Notes: a model not told the origin generated them from the sequence alone. A DNA stretch of 64,000 bases from Nitrospira sp. (GCA_009594995.1 VOPR01000015.1:1-64000); one strand, 5' to 3'; positions 17,889 through 26,281 are shown, counted from the first letter of the stretch. Made by a program: numbers and translations.

Positions 17889-19535
17889 ATGCTGCGCTAT
17901 CTGGTTTTGACAATGACATTACTCCTTGGAATGACGGCAAGACCGGTTGCGGCCGAAAACGAGCCAGACCTACGTGCTGGTGTCGTGAAGATCGTATCAA
18001 CGTTTGAAGGCAAGCATCGTATAGGTACCGGCTTCATCGTGAAAACAGGTGGGGCGAGTGTTTTTATCGTCACTGCCGCGCACGTTGTCGAGGGTGATCC
18101 CTTACCGAAGGTTGAGTTTTTCACCAGGCAGAACACAATCGTCAGCGCTGCGGTTCTCAAACAGGACCTCCGCTACGATCTCGCTCTGATCAAGGCCGAA
18201 CTGACCCAGCCACTTCTCGTGCTGAAACTAGAAAGTGCTGCCATGGCCAAAACCGGTGATGAAGTGCTCACGATTGGCTTTCCACAAGGAGGCGGTGGCT
18301 GGTCGATCAGCCGCGCAGATTTGGCAGGACGTGAGGGGGCAGACTTCGTACTTTCCGGGGGAGCGATTGATGAGGGAAGCTCCGGGGGGCCATTGATTAA
18401 GGGCAGTCAAGTGATTGGTGTGGTGCAAGGTGTTCAGGGAAAATTTGCGCGGGCCATGCCTGCCTCCGTGGTTGTCGGAATGCTGGAAGGATGGGGCATC
18501 GCGCTGGAGTCAGAACCTGTGAAGTCCGCTAGCGGGGATCTTCAGCGCGCAACTGACGCTCAAGCCGGATCGATCGATTACTCGAACTTCGAGCAAGCTA
18601 AGAAAGCGGCGGAACGGGGTGATTCCAGGGCGATGTATCATCTCGCCGAGATGTATGGCGAGGGTAAAGTTGTGTCGAGAAATATTAGCGAGGCTGCGAA
18701 GTGGATCAGACGCAGCGCGGATGCTGGGTATCCAAGCGCACAAATGGCGATGGGGCAGCTTTCGCTGATCAAGGCCGCTGGATTTGCTGGCGATGATGAA
18801 AGTGCCGTCCACTTTATGTCCGATGAGTCAAAATCTGAAGAGATTACTAGCCTTATGTTCCGCCCGGAAAAAATCCAGACTCGCAACCAGGCCGACAGCA
18901 CGGATGCGGTTAACTGGTTCCGCAAGGCTGCTGAGCAGGGAAATGACTCAACGGCACAGACGATACTTGGCATGATGCTGTTTCACGGCGTCGGCGCCCA
19001 AAAGGATCTCTCGCAATCCGCGAAAATGCTTCAACTGGCTTCCACAAAAGAGCCATTTGCCCAAGCGATTATGGGGCAGTTCTATTTTGAGGGCATAGGC
19101 GTCAAGCAGGATTTCCATGAGGCGGCGCGGCGGCTGCGCGAAGCGGCGGACAAGGACGAGTCTCATGCATACACCTACCTGGGCGTCATGTACTGGAAGG
19201 GAATGGGGGTGGTCCAAGATTATGCCGAGGCGGCCAAATGGTTGCAGAAGGCTGTGAAAGCGAAATATGCTAATCCCTTTGCCAAAGGTTTCCTTGCCGC
19301 TATGTATCTAGTCGGTCAAGGCGTGCCGCAAGATTTCCAGAAGGCTTACGCGCTCGCCAAAGATGGAGCAGAGCAGGGAGATAAAAATAGTCAATTCTTG
19401 TTGGGTGGGATGTATTTAGCTGGTAAAGGGGTGCCGCAGAATTCAGAAGAAGGTCTTAAATGGTTGCAAGTAGCAGCCAGGCAGGGGGACCCTAATGCAC
19501 AGAAGTTTCTGCGGGAACACAAGCAGACCTGGTGA
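17889..19535 (+). CDS. Exported trypsin-like protease with Sel1 repeats
   Basis: 548 residues. The signal peptide covers residues 1-22 (cleavage after VAAE). The protease domain (~25-200) has a complete triad: His65 (TAAHVV), Asp97 (YDLALI) and Ser165 (GSSGGP). From about residue 235 to the end are Sel1-type helical repeats, seen as recurring motifs such as AMYHLAEMYGEGKVV, AQTILGMMLFHGVGA and SQFLLGGMYLAGKGV, typical protein-binding solenoids. CGGAGG before the ATG at 17889 fixes the start; upstream in-frame codons run into the previous gene. Being the only paralogue with an intact triad, it is the likely active protease of the operon. Confidence 0.85.
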   Translation: MLRYLVLTMTLLLGMTARPVAAENEPDLRAGVVKIVSTFEGKHRIGTGFIVKTGGASVFIVTAAHVVEGDPLPKVEFFTRQNTIVSAAVLKQDLRYDLALIKAELTQPLLVLKLESAAMAKTGDEVLTIGFPQGGGGWSISRADLAGREGADFVLSGGAIDEGSSGGPLIKGSQVIGVVQGVQGKFARAMPASVVVGMLEGWGIALESEPVKSASGDLQRATDAQAGSIDYSNFEQAKKAAERGDSRAMYHLAEMYGEGKVVSRNISEAAKWIRRSADAGYPSAQMAMGQLSLIKAAGFAGDDESAVHFMSDESKSEEITSLMFRPEKIQTRNQADSTDAVNWFRKAAEQGNDSTAQTILGMMLFHGVGAQKDLSQSAKMLQLASTKEPFAQAIMGQFYFEGIGVKQDFHEAARRLREAADKDESHAYTYLGVMYWKGMGVVQDYAEAAKWLQKAVKAKYANPFAKGFLAAMYLVGQGVPQDFQKAYALAKDGAEQGDKNSQFLLGGMYLAGKGVPQNSEEGLKWLQVAARQGDPNAQKFLREHKQTW

Positions 19536-19669
19536 CCGCCACTCCTGCTTGTAGATACCTAGCAATCTCTATGGACGGTTGGGGCAGTGTGGCCTAATCC
19601 TACTCGTGATTCGATAGACATCGTGAGGTATTTCGCTAGGTACAACTCAATCCACCGAAGGAGGATGCC

Positions 19670-20158
19670 ATGCTTGTTCAGGATGTGATGTCGACCGGTG
19701 TGGTGACAGCCAGGCGAAACGAATCCGTCCGGTCCGTGGTCACCAAGATGCTTAGTCGTCACTGCGGTGCGATTCCGGTCGTGGAGGACGGCGAGGTGTT
19801 GATCGGCATGGTGACGTTGCGTGATGTCCTGATTCCCCTCTACCCCAACTATGGCGAGTACATTCATGACAACGTGCATAGCCGTGATTTCGTTGAGATG
19901 GAGGAGGGCTACGCCGATGTCCTGTCGCAGCGCGTGGAAGAGGTGATGAGCTTGAATCCGCTGACGGTGTCGCCGCGCACTCCGGTGCTGGAAGCTGCGT
20001 CGTACATGGGTTTGAAGAATTTTCGGCGAATTCCGGTCGTGGAGAAAAAGGCATTGGTCGGGATGGTCAGCGTGGGTGATATCAATCGCGGGTTGTTCTT
20101 CGAGCGGGGTCATGCCGTGATGGACCAGAACCGGCTTGTGCAACCATCGGGACGGTAA
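19670..20158 (+). CDS. CBS-domain pair protein
   Basis: 162 residues made of two CBS motifs: MLVQDVMSTGVVTARRNES through GMVTLRDVL, then VEEVMSLNPLTVSPRTPVLEAA through GMVSVGDINRG. Such pairs bind adenosine nucleotides and act as regulatory modules. There is no attached effector domain. AAGGAGGATGCC precedes the ATG. The next gene (pterin dehydratase) starts 85 bases on in the same direction. The partner controlled by this module is not evident. Confidence 0.85.
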   Translation: MLVQDVMSTGVVTARRNESVRSVVTKMLSRHCGAIPVVEDGEVLIGMVTLRDVLIPLYPNYGEYIHDNVHSRDFVEMEEGYADVLSQRVEEVMSLNPLTVSPRTPVLEAASYMGLKNFRRIPVVEKKALVGMVSVGDINRGLFFERGHAVMDQNRLVQPSGR

Positions 20159-20243
20159 GGCGGTTGCGGGACGGAGCGAGCAGCCCGTAGAATGGCTTTT
20201 TCTTGATCGGGCGATGGCCACGGCCGTCTGCGAAGGAGATGCT

Positions 20244-20591
20244 ATGAGTCTGGCCGATAATAAATGTGTTCCCTGCCGGGGCGGGGTCCCTCCCCTCCCC
20301 GCGGATCGTGCGCAAGCGCTGTTGTCGGAATTGGGACGCGGGTGGGTTTTGAGTAAAGAAGGGCACCTCGAACGGCTGTATACGTTCAAGGACTTTGCCC
20401 AGTCCCTCGCATTTGCGAATAAGGTCGGCGCGGTGGCCGAAGCCGAGGGGCATCATCCTGATCTGCATGTGGCCTGGGGAAAATGCAAGGTCGAGATCTG
20501 GACCCACAAGATCAACGGCCTTACCGAGAGCGATTTTTATCTGGCCGCGAAGGCTGATCGTGAGTTCGAACCATTTCGGGCGGGGGCCTAA
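20244..20591 (+). CDS. phhB: 4a-hydroxytetrahydrobiopterin dehydratase (pterin-4a-carbinolamine dehydratase)
   Basis: 115 residues. The active-site motif EGHHPDLHVAWGKCKVEIWT is complete, followed by INGLTESDFYLAAKAD typical of the family. It dehydrates the 4a-carbinolamine of pterins after aromatic hydroxylation; in bacteria without phenylalanine hydroxylase it may serve molybdopterin-related pterin recycling. AAGGAG before ATG 20244 sets the start. The unusual N-terminus contains CVPCRGG, a CxxC pair outside the core. A small ORF with a good ribosome-binding site begins 12 bases after the stop, then the radical SAM gene, so the three are probably one operon. Confidence 0.88.
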   Translation: MSLADNKCVPCRGGVPPLPADRAQALLSELGRGWVLSKEGHLERLYTFKDFAQSLAFANKVGAVAEAEGHHPDLHVAWGKCKVEIWTHKINGLTESDFYLAAKADREFEPFRAGA

Positions 20592-20603
20592 CCAGGAGAA
20601 GTC

Positions 20604-20813
20604 ATGGCGCATCTACTGCGACAGCCGATCCTCTCGCTCGGCGCGGGCGTTCTCGCTCGGCCTCCTCGACGGATTGCGGTGAATGCGCCTGCGTCGTCCT
20701 TTCTGCGGGCGCCCGCGGCGAGCTTCAGTCTCGACTGTCTCGTGACGATGTCCATGACTTCTCCGGGTTTGACCCCCGCCTTGTGCCGGCTGGACTGGGG
20801 ATCGTATGAGTAA
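20604..20813 (+). CDS. 69-residue peptide, candidate RiPP precursor
   Basis: AGGAG lies five bases before the ATG, and the stop overlaps the start of the radical SAM maturase gene by eight bases (ATGAGTAA), a typical coupling arrangement. The peptide begins MAHLLRQPILSLGAGVLARP, is rich in Ala, Pro, Ser and Arg, and carries two cysteines (LDCLV and ALCRLD) in its C-terminal third; it ends RLDWGSYE. No membrane helix or known leader type (nitrile-hydratase-like or Nif11) is recognised. Position directly before a RiPP maturase makes a precursor role plausible, but this is inference from context. Confidence 0.5.
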   Translation: MAHLLRQPILSLGAGVLARPPRRIAVNAPASSFLRAPAASFSLDCLVTMSMTSPGLTPALCRLDWGSYE

Positions 20814-22671
20814 CTCCCAGGCGCAGGTCGCGCTCGTCAATATGCCCTTCAGTTTTTCAAAGTACCCGTCCATTCAATTGGGGACGCTCTCTGCGTTGTT
20901 GAAAGCCAAGGGCGTCGCGGTCGATTGCCATCATCTCAATGTGCGGTTTGCCCATAAGATCGGGATTCCTCTTTACGAATCGATTTGCGAAAAGCGGGCA
21001 TTGTTCGGCGAGTGGCTCTTCTCATACCTGCTCTTTCGAGACAATCCTAAGCGCGCCGACTATCCGCGCGTGTTTAAACCGGTGTTCGAGCAGATTGCGC
21101 GGGAGAGCGGTCAGCCGGTGTCGTTTTTTGAAGACATGGCGACGCGCACGGCGCCGCAATTTCTTACTGCTGCGATGGCAGGAATTGATTGGGGGCAGTA
21201 CAAGCTTGTGGGGTTTACGTCCACGTTCGACCAGAATGTGGCCAGCCTGACGATGGCCAAGCTGATCAAGGATCTCTATCCGGACGTAAAGATCGTCTTC
21301 GGCGGCGCCAATTTCGACGGCGAAATGGGGTTGGAACATTTTCGCGCGTTTCCCTTCATCGACTATGTGGTGGTCGGTGAGGGCGAAGTCACTTTTCCGG
21401 CGTTGGTTGACCATGTGTTGGGTGGAGCGGCGGGGCCCTGCCCAAAGGGTGTCATCTATCGGGAGAACGGCGAGGTCCGGTTCGAGCCGAATGCGGCCCT
21501 CTTCACCGAATTTGCGCAAACCGGCCCGCCGGACTACGACGACTACTATCATCTATTAGCAGAACTCGGCACGGAGGCCTCCCGCGGCCTCGACCGCATC
21601 CTCCTTTACGAAGGGTCCCGCGGCTGCTGGTGGGGCGAGAAGCACCATTGCACCTTTTGCGGGTTGAATGCGCAGAGTATGAAGTTCCGGGCGAAATCCT
21701 CGGAACAGGTCGCGCAGGAAATGGCGTACCTCTCGAGCCGCTACGATACGACCCGTTTCCGGTTGGTGGACAACATCATCGACATGAAATATGTCGACAA
21801 CCTGTTCGGCCGATTCGCTGCCGAGCATTGCGATCTGGATGTCTTTATCGAAACCAAGAGTAATCTGCAGAAGAGCCAGATCCGGACGTTGGCCGTTGGC
21901 GGGGTGAAGTGCATGCAGCCTGGTTTGGAAAGCCTGAGTCTCTCGCAGCTGAAAGCGATGGACAAGGGCGTCACGCCCATGCAGAACATCGTCTGCCTTA
22001 AATGGTGTTGTTACTATCGGGTCGCGGTATCCTGGAATATTCTGCTCGGCTTCCCTGGTGAAACGAACGAAGACTATCTTCGGCAGATCGAACTTCTGCC
22101 GTCCCTGTTCCATTTGCAGGCGCCAGAGGCGACCGGGAAATTCTGGCTACAACGGTTTAGTCCCTACTTTACGAGACCGCACGCCTACGGAGTACGCATT
22201 ACCGGGCCGGGGACAGCCTATGAGTATGTGTATGATGCGGCGCGCATCGATCTACGCAAGATCGCCTACGATTTCGAGTACGAACTCGCCGACTGGCCGG
22301 TAGATCCGCACGTCTATGAGGAATTGATCGGGTTGGTGGAGGAATGGCAGCGGCGGGCACGCAGCAACGACCGGCCGTTTTTGTATTACTCCAAGGCCAT
22401 GGATTACGTCACCATTTATGACGGACGTGATCCGCAGATGCCGACGAGGCGTCGGTATGACTGGCCTGCGGCGGGCATTATCGAGGCGTGCAATGAGGCG
22501 GCGAAGAGTCGTGACCAGATTCGTGCGATATTGCGCGATGTGAAGCCCGATATCGCGTGCTCGGAAGACGACCTGACTGAAGCGCTGAATATCCTGACGA
22601 CCCGTCGCATTCTGTACGAAGAGCGCGGGAAGTATTTTACGTTGGCGATCCCCGAACATCCTTACTACTAG
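20806..22671 (+). CDS. RiPP maturation radical SAM protein (B12-binding, putative C-methyltransferase)
   Basis: 621 residues. The N-terminal ~200 residues form a cobalamin-binding-like Rossmann domain (QVALVNMPFSFSKYPSIQLG, then KIVFGGANFDGEMG and VVVGEGEVTFPALV). The radical SAM barrel starts near residue 265 with GSRGCWWGEKHHCTFCGLN: the cluster cysteines are spaced Cx7CxxC, characteristic of the RiPP maturase 1 family (TIGR03975-like). A C-terminal ~100-residue winged-helix-like part follows. Members modify ribosomal peptides, probably by B12-dependent C-methylation. It overlaps the stop of the 69-residue ORF. No transporter or peptidase for export is nearby, which is unusual for a secreted RiPP. 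Confidence 0.85.
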   Translation: MSNSQAQVALVNMPFSFSKYPSIQLGTLSALLKAKGVAVDCHHLNVRFAHKIGIPLYESICEKRALFGEWLFSYLLFRDNPKRADYPRVFKPVFEQIARESGQPVSFFEDMATRTAPQFLTAAMAGIDWGQYKLVGFTSTFDQNVASLTMAKLIKDLYPDVKIVFGGANFDGEMGLEHFRAFPFIDYVVVGEGEVTFPALVDHVLGGAAGPCPKGVIYRENGEVRFEPNAALFTEFAQTGPPDYDDYYHLLAELGTEASRGLDRILLYEGSRGCWWGEKHHCTFCGLNAQSMKFRAKSSEQVAQEMAYLSSRYDTTRFRLVDNIIDMKYVDNLFGRFAAEHCDLDVFIETKSNLQKSQIRTLAVGGVKCMQPGLESLSLSQLKAMDKGVTPMQNIVCLKWCCYYRVAVSWNILLGFPGETNEDYLRQIELLPSLFHLQAPEATGKFWLQRFSPYFTRPHAYGVRITGPGTAYEYVYDAARIDLRKIAYDFEYELADWPVDPHVYEELIGLVEEWQRRARSNDRPFLYYSKAMDYVTIYDGRDPQMPTRRRYDWPAAGIIEACNEAAKSRDQIRAILRDVKPDIACSEDDLTEALNILTTRRILYEERGKYFTLAIPEHPYY

Positions 22672-22704
22672 GGGGCGCAGCAGCGTCGATCGACGTTCAC
22701 TCCC

Positions 22705-23037
22705 CTACATCGATAATTTCTCCGCGACGTTCCGCATCTGCACGCCGTGCACGAGTGACGCGCCACCGCGGATCGCACAGGCGACGTGGACGGCTTCTGT
22801 CATTTCTTCTGTGTTCGATCCCTTTTCCAGGCACGCTTGCGTGTAGGCATCGATACAGTACGGGCATTGCACGGCGTGGGCCACGCCGAGCGCGATCAGC
22901 GCCTTTTCACGTTCTGTCAGCGCGCCTTCGGCAAAGACGGCGCTGTAATAACTCATGAACTTTTCCCACAGGACCGGGTTGCCCTTGCCCATATCTCCGA
23001 ATTTTCCGAGATCCTTCGAATGGTAATAGCAGTCCAT
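22705..23037 (-). CDS. Carboxymuconolactone decarboxylase/AhpD-family protein of the arsenosugar-associated type
   Basis: 110 residues. The redox motif CPYC sits in AHAVQCPYCIDAYTQACLEKG, with the downstream proton-relay segment AVHVACAIRGGASLVHGVQMRN. The whole sequence resembles the small peroxidase-like proteins usually found beside arsenosugar biosynthesis genes (arsM, arsS), but none of these is adjacent. Likely role: cytosolic peroxidase or disulfide reductase using the CxxC pair. GAGGTGA lies just before the ATG. The small gene at 23125-23394 may be co-transcribed, 87 bases upstream. Confidence 0.8.
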   Translation of the reverse strand: MDCYYHSKDLGKFGDMGKGNPVLWEKFMSYYSAVFAEGALTEREKALIALGVAHAVQCPYCIDAYTQACLEKGSNTEEMTEAVHVACAIRGGASLVHGVQMRNVAEKLSM

Positions 23038-23124
23038 GAATCACCTCGTGGGTTGAATCGGTCTGATGTGTGCTCGAGCGAAGTCTTCGTTGAAGGCTGT
23101 CGAGCGGTGCCTGGTGAAGAGTGG

Positions 23125-23394
23125 TTAGGCGTTTCCGGGTGGCGCCGGCTCGGCCTCGCCAAGGGCCTGGGAAAAACGATGCCCGACGATGGTGGTGACT
23201 TTGCTCATCAACTCGCCGAGCTCCTTCCACTCGTCTGCGCTCAAATCGGCTTTGATCTGGGGGTGGATCGCCCATTCGGCGTTGACGAGTTGTCCTTTGC
23301 GCGAGACGTGCACGTGTAAAAGTTCGACATCCCAGACGTCTTGCGTGTTGGCGGATGGGGCGGCTGGTTTCTGCGGTGGAACTTGGCTTGCCAT
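23125..23394 (-). CDS. Small conserved-looking protein of unknown function
   Basis: 89 residues. The N-terminus is Pro/Ala-rich and disordered (MASQVPPQKPAAPSANTQ), followed by a compact part with VELLHVHVSRKGQLVNAEW and a helix DEWKELGELMSKVTTIVGH. AAGGAG ten bases upstream supports the start at 23394. It precedes the CMD gene on the same strand. No family was recognised; no cysteines, signal peptide or membrane helix. Confidence 0.55.
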   Translation of the reverse strand: MASQVPPQKPAAPSANTQDVWDVELLHVHVSRKGQLVNAEWAIHPQIKADLSADEWKELGELMSKVTTIVGHRFSQALGEAEPAPPGNA

Positions 23395-23529
23395 ACTGCG
23401 TGCACTCCTTTGGGCGTACATGTGAGAGCGGCATGATACCGCATCAAATATCGCGCTGTACATGGGACGGACGGCCGTCATGCCGATCCGCACGGGCTCC
23501 GGTGATAGGCGGTTGGTAGAGTGAGAAGG

Positions 23530-24351
23530 TTAGGACTTGTCGGAGCGCTGGTGAATAGCGTCGAGCAACTGGTTGTGAATGTGTCCGTTGGTGGCGACGA
23601 GTTCCTGTCCGTAGAGTGAAAATGTTTCTCGGTTAAATCCGGACACCAGTCCGCCCGCCTCACGCACGATGACGACTCCCGCCGCCATATCCCAGGGGCT
23701 GAGTTTCACTTCCCAATATCCGTCGAACCGCCCCGATGCCACATAACAAAGGTCCAGTGCGGCTGAACCGGTGCGCCGAACCGCCTGTGCCCGCAATGAG
23801 ATGCGGGAGAAGTGGTCGAGATTGTTGTCGGCCGTCTCGCGAATGTTGTAGGCAAAACCGGTGACGAGCAGCGACTGCTCGAGCGACGTGATCGCCGACA
23901 CATGCAGGCGTTCGCCGTTTACATAGGCGCCCTCCCCTGCCACGCCTGTAAAGAGCTCCCGACGCACCGGGTCCAGCACGACCCCCACAAGAGGTTCGCC
24001 GTTGTATTCCAGGCCGATCGAAACGCAGTAGAACGGGAAGCCGTGGGCGAAATTGGTCGTGCCATCCAGCGGATCGATAATCCATCGACAAGGCGAATCG
24101 GCAGCCCCGTCCTGCCCGCGCTCTTCCGCCAGAATGCGGTGCGAAGGATAGGCCGAAAGAATCGTGCGGACAATACGCTCCTCTGCTTGTCTATCTGCAT
24201 CGGTTACGAGGTTAATCGCGGCTTTGTAATCGATACGGAAGCCGGATCGGGCATGTTCGAGGATCACGGCACCGGCTGCTTCAGCAGCTTGGATTGCCGT
24301 TGCAAGATAGCGGGCGCGCTCTGCTTGAGGAGGAAGATGCAATGTATGCAT
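23530..24351 (-). CDS. suhB: Inositol-1-monophosphatase family protein
   Basis: 273 residues. Metal-binding motifs of the family are complete: EERG near residue 76, the signature IDPLDGTTNFAHGFPFYCVSIG, and WDMAAGVVIVREAGG near residue 225. The enzyme removes phosphate from myo-inositol-1-phosphate or related sugar phosphates; bacterial SuhB can also act in rRNA transcription. The gene stands alone, divergent from the HARE-HTH gene. The symbol is given by family; the physiological substrate is not known. Confidence 0.87.
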   Translation of the reverse strand: MHTLHLPPQAERARYLATAIQAAEAAGAVILEHARSGFRIDYKAAINLVTDADRQAEERIVRTILSAYPSHRILAEERGQDGAADSPCRWIIDPLDGTTNFAHGFPFYCVSIGLEYNGEPLVGVVLDPVRRELFTGVAGEGAYVNGERLHVSAITSLEQSLLVTGFAYNIRETADNNLDHFSRISLRAQAVRRTGSAALDLCYVASGRFDGYWEVKLSPWDMAAGVVIVREAGGLVSGFNRETFSLYGQELVATNGHIHNQLLDAIHQRSDKS

Positions 24352-24531
24352 AGAAGCCGCATCCTAGCATGACTCGACGGCTAGTGGATTAATAGCTTCC
24401 TAGTTTTCCGATAGAGCAGTGTAAGGCATTGAAAAATAACAAAACAGAAAACGCTTGTTCTTGTATAACAAGGCTTGGATAGGCATTGAGTGTACTCTGC
24501 TTGTTAGTGCGGAGAATGCGATCAAATAGTT

Positions 24532-25110
24532 ATGAGCAGTTACTTGACAGATTTTAAATCACTTGCTATAAAGCAAGTATGCTTTATTGAGGACTTGCTT
24601 GTGGAAGAATTGACCGACATTCTGGTTGGCCTTGAACAGCGGATTAGCGCCTACCGGAATCGCTATCAGGAGCTTGAGAAAAAGCGACGTCGGCTCGACG
24701 ATGAAATCGCCATGATCAAGAAGTACTTGGAACTTGCCGAAACGCTCTATCGCGTGGAAGCCGATAAGGCCAAGTTGGCCAGCCTCTCCAGTCAGATCAT
24801 TACCGACGAAAAGGGAATTCGCCCGCTTCCTGTGACGGACGTCACAGATCAATCGCGTGAGATTCTGCTTGGAAAAAGTAAGTATGTCGGGAAGAGTGTG
24901 CCGGAAGCCGCCTATCAGATTCTCCGGGAAGCCAGTCGTCCCATGCATGCCAAAGAGCTCTTGCAGCGTCTGCTTGAGGGTGGGTTGCAGATCAAGGGGA
25001 AGACGCCGTTAACGTCTGTGGCGACCTCGTTGAAGCGGGATAAGCGGTTCCAAAAAGTCGGACCAAACACGTTCGCGGTGATGACTCAGGAATTGACAGC
25101 AGTAGTGTAA
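24532..25110 (+). CDS. HARE-HTH winged-helix protein with N-terminal coiled coil
   Basis: 192 residues. Residues ~22-75 form a strongly charged coiled coil (LEQRISAYRNRYQELEKKRRR). The C-terminal ~65 residues (VPEAAYQILREASRPMHAKELLQRL through KRFQKVGPNTFAV) match the HARE-HTH domain, a DNA-binding winged helix found in RNA polymerase delta subunits and restriction or modification proteins. It is probably a DNA-binding regulator or polymerase-associated factor. The AT-rich upstream region contains the arms CTTGTT/AACAAG. The tiny Lys/Ala peptide gene follows 53 bases downstream, before a terminator, so both may share a transcript. Confidence 0.7.
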   Translation: MSSYLTDFKSLAIKQVCFIEDLLVEELTDILVGLEQRISAYRNRYQELEKKRRRLDDEIAMIKKYLELAETLYRVEADKAKLASLSSQIITDEKGIRPLPVTDVTDQSREILLGKSKYVGKSVPEAAYQILREASRPMHAKELLQRLLEGGLQIKGKTPLTSVATSLKRDKRFQKVGPNTFAVMTQELTAVV

Positions 25111-25163
25111 GCGGGCCGAGGAAGTTCATATCAACTTTAAATGTGTGAAGGGAGGTGAGAGTC

Positions 25164-25220
25164 TTGGCAACGAAGAAGGCAGCGAAGAAACCAGCGAAGA
25201 AGGCAGCGAAGAAGAAGTAA
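25164..25220 (+). CDS. 18-residue Lys/Ala-rich micropeptide
   Basis: TTG start preceded by GGGAGGTGAG, a near-perfect ribosome-binding site. The product would be MATKKAAKKPAKKAAKKK, resembling one repeat unit of histone H1-like or AlgP-type tails, with about half its residues lysine. The stop lies 18 bases before a strong terminator. It follows a DNA-binding HARE-HTH gene. It could be a nucleic-acid-binding micropeptide. The repeated GCAGCGAAGAAG codons could also reflect decay of a longer H1-like gene. Confidence 0.55.
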   Translation: MATKKAAKKPAKKAAKKK

Positions 25221-25238
25221 GTCCCTTCCAGGATTTAC

Positions 25239-25276
25239 ACGCCGGGGGTAAGGCCACTTACCTCCGGCGTTTTTTT
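25239..25276 (+). terminator. Rho-independent terminator
   Basis: A 13-bp stem (25239-25251 with 25258-25270, one G-T wobble) with a 6-base loop, followed by six more T. It ends the HARE-HTH/micropeptide transcript. Confidence 0.9.
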
Positions 25277-25354
25277 ATGCCCTCAAGCGGAACAGACCAT
25301 ATCCCTGACGGGGTTATGGCCTGAAGTAATCAGTATTATTCGAGGATGCAGTTA

Positions 25355-26281
25355 TTAAACTGCGAGGGATGGTGCGGGGCGAAGAAGCCCGAGCGAAGAG
25401 CGAGATTCGGATGCAGCGACCGGATGTTCCCCTGTAATTAGGGCCCATTTATCGCGTTGAAGAAGGATTTGCTCAACAAGTTTCGTATGCATGGCGTGGC
25501 CAGACCGTTCGGCCACAATATGCCCGATAAACGGGAAGCCGAGCAGGGCAATATCACCGATCAGATCCAACACCTTGTGTCGGACAAATTCATTCGGGAA
25601 GCGCAGGCCTGATTCATTCACGACGCCTTCTTTGGACAAGACCACCGTGTTATCCAGCGTCCCGCCTTTTCCAAGCCCTCTCGACCACAGCGCTTCGACC
25701 TCATGGAGGAAGCCAAACGTCCGGGCCGTGGCGATCTCTTGTTCGAATGCCGGCGCCGAGCAGGTATACGTATAGGACTGGGTTTGGATCAACGGGTGAT
25801 CATAGTGAATCGAATAGGTAATCTTCGGAGTCGACGACGGTTCGATCCTGACACGCTTTGAGCCATCCACCACTTCAATGGGTTGCGTAATTTTCACGTA
25901 AGATTGCCGACGAGTCTGGGGAATGACGCCGGCTGAACGAATCAGGCGGACGAACGGGCTCGCGCTGCCATCCAGAACCGGAACTTCTCCTGCATCGACT
26001 TCTGCATACACGTTATCGACTTCCATGCCAACCAGGGCCGACAAGAGGTGCTCGATGGTCTTGACCTGGTGGCCATTGGCGCTGATGGCCGTGCAGAGTT
26101 CGGTTGGAACTTTATAGGAGATCGCGGCGGGGAGGAGGGTTTCCTCTGACCCGTTACGATACACAAAGACGATGCCTGTATTCGGGGGAGCTGGGCGGAG
26201 AGTCAGCGTGACCGGTTGGCCTGAATGGAGCCCAACGCCTGAGCAGGATACTGGTGAGCCGATCGTTTGCTGAAACCGCAC
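25355..26281 (-). CDS. lpxC: UDP-3-O-acyl-N-acetylglucosamine deacetylase
   Basis: 308 residues. Zinc-ligand and catalytic regions are present: IEHLLSALVGME near residue 79, FVRHKVLDLIGDIALLG near residue 233, and GHIVAERSGHAMH near residue 260. LpxC commits UDP-acyl-GlcNAc to lipid A, so the organism has lipopolysaccharide. The start is GTG with AAGGAGG four bases upstream. The gene is transcribed alone behind an AT-rich region that contains a perfect inverted repeat (26398-26414). Confidence 0.95.
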   Translation of the reverse strand: MRFQQTIGSPVSCSGVGLHSGQPVTLTLRPAPPNTGIVFVYRNGSEETLLPAAISYKVPTELCTAISANGHQVKTIEHLLSALVGMEVDNVYAEVDAGEVPVLDGSASPFVRLIRSAGVIPQTRRQSYVKITQPIEVVDGSKRVRIEPSSTPKITYSIHYDHPLIQTQSYTYTCSAPAFEQEIATARTFGFLHEVEALWSRGLGKGGTLDNTVVLSKEGVVNESGLRFPNEFVRHKVLDLIGDIALLGFPFIGHIVAERSGHAMHTKLVEQILLQRDKWALITGEHPVAASESRSSLGLLRPAPSLAV

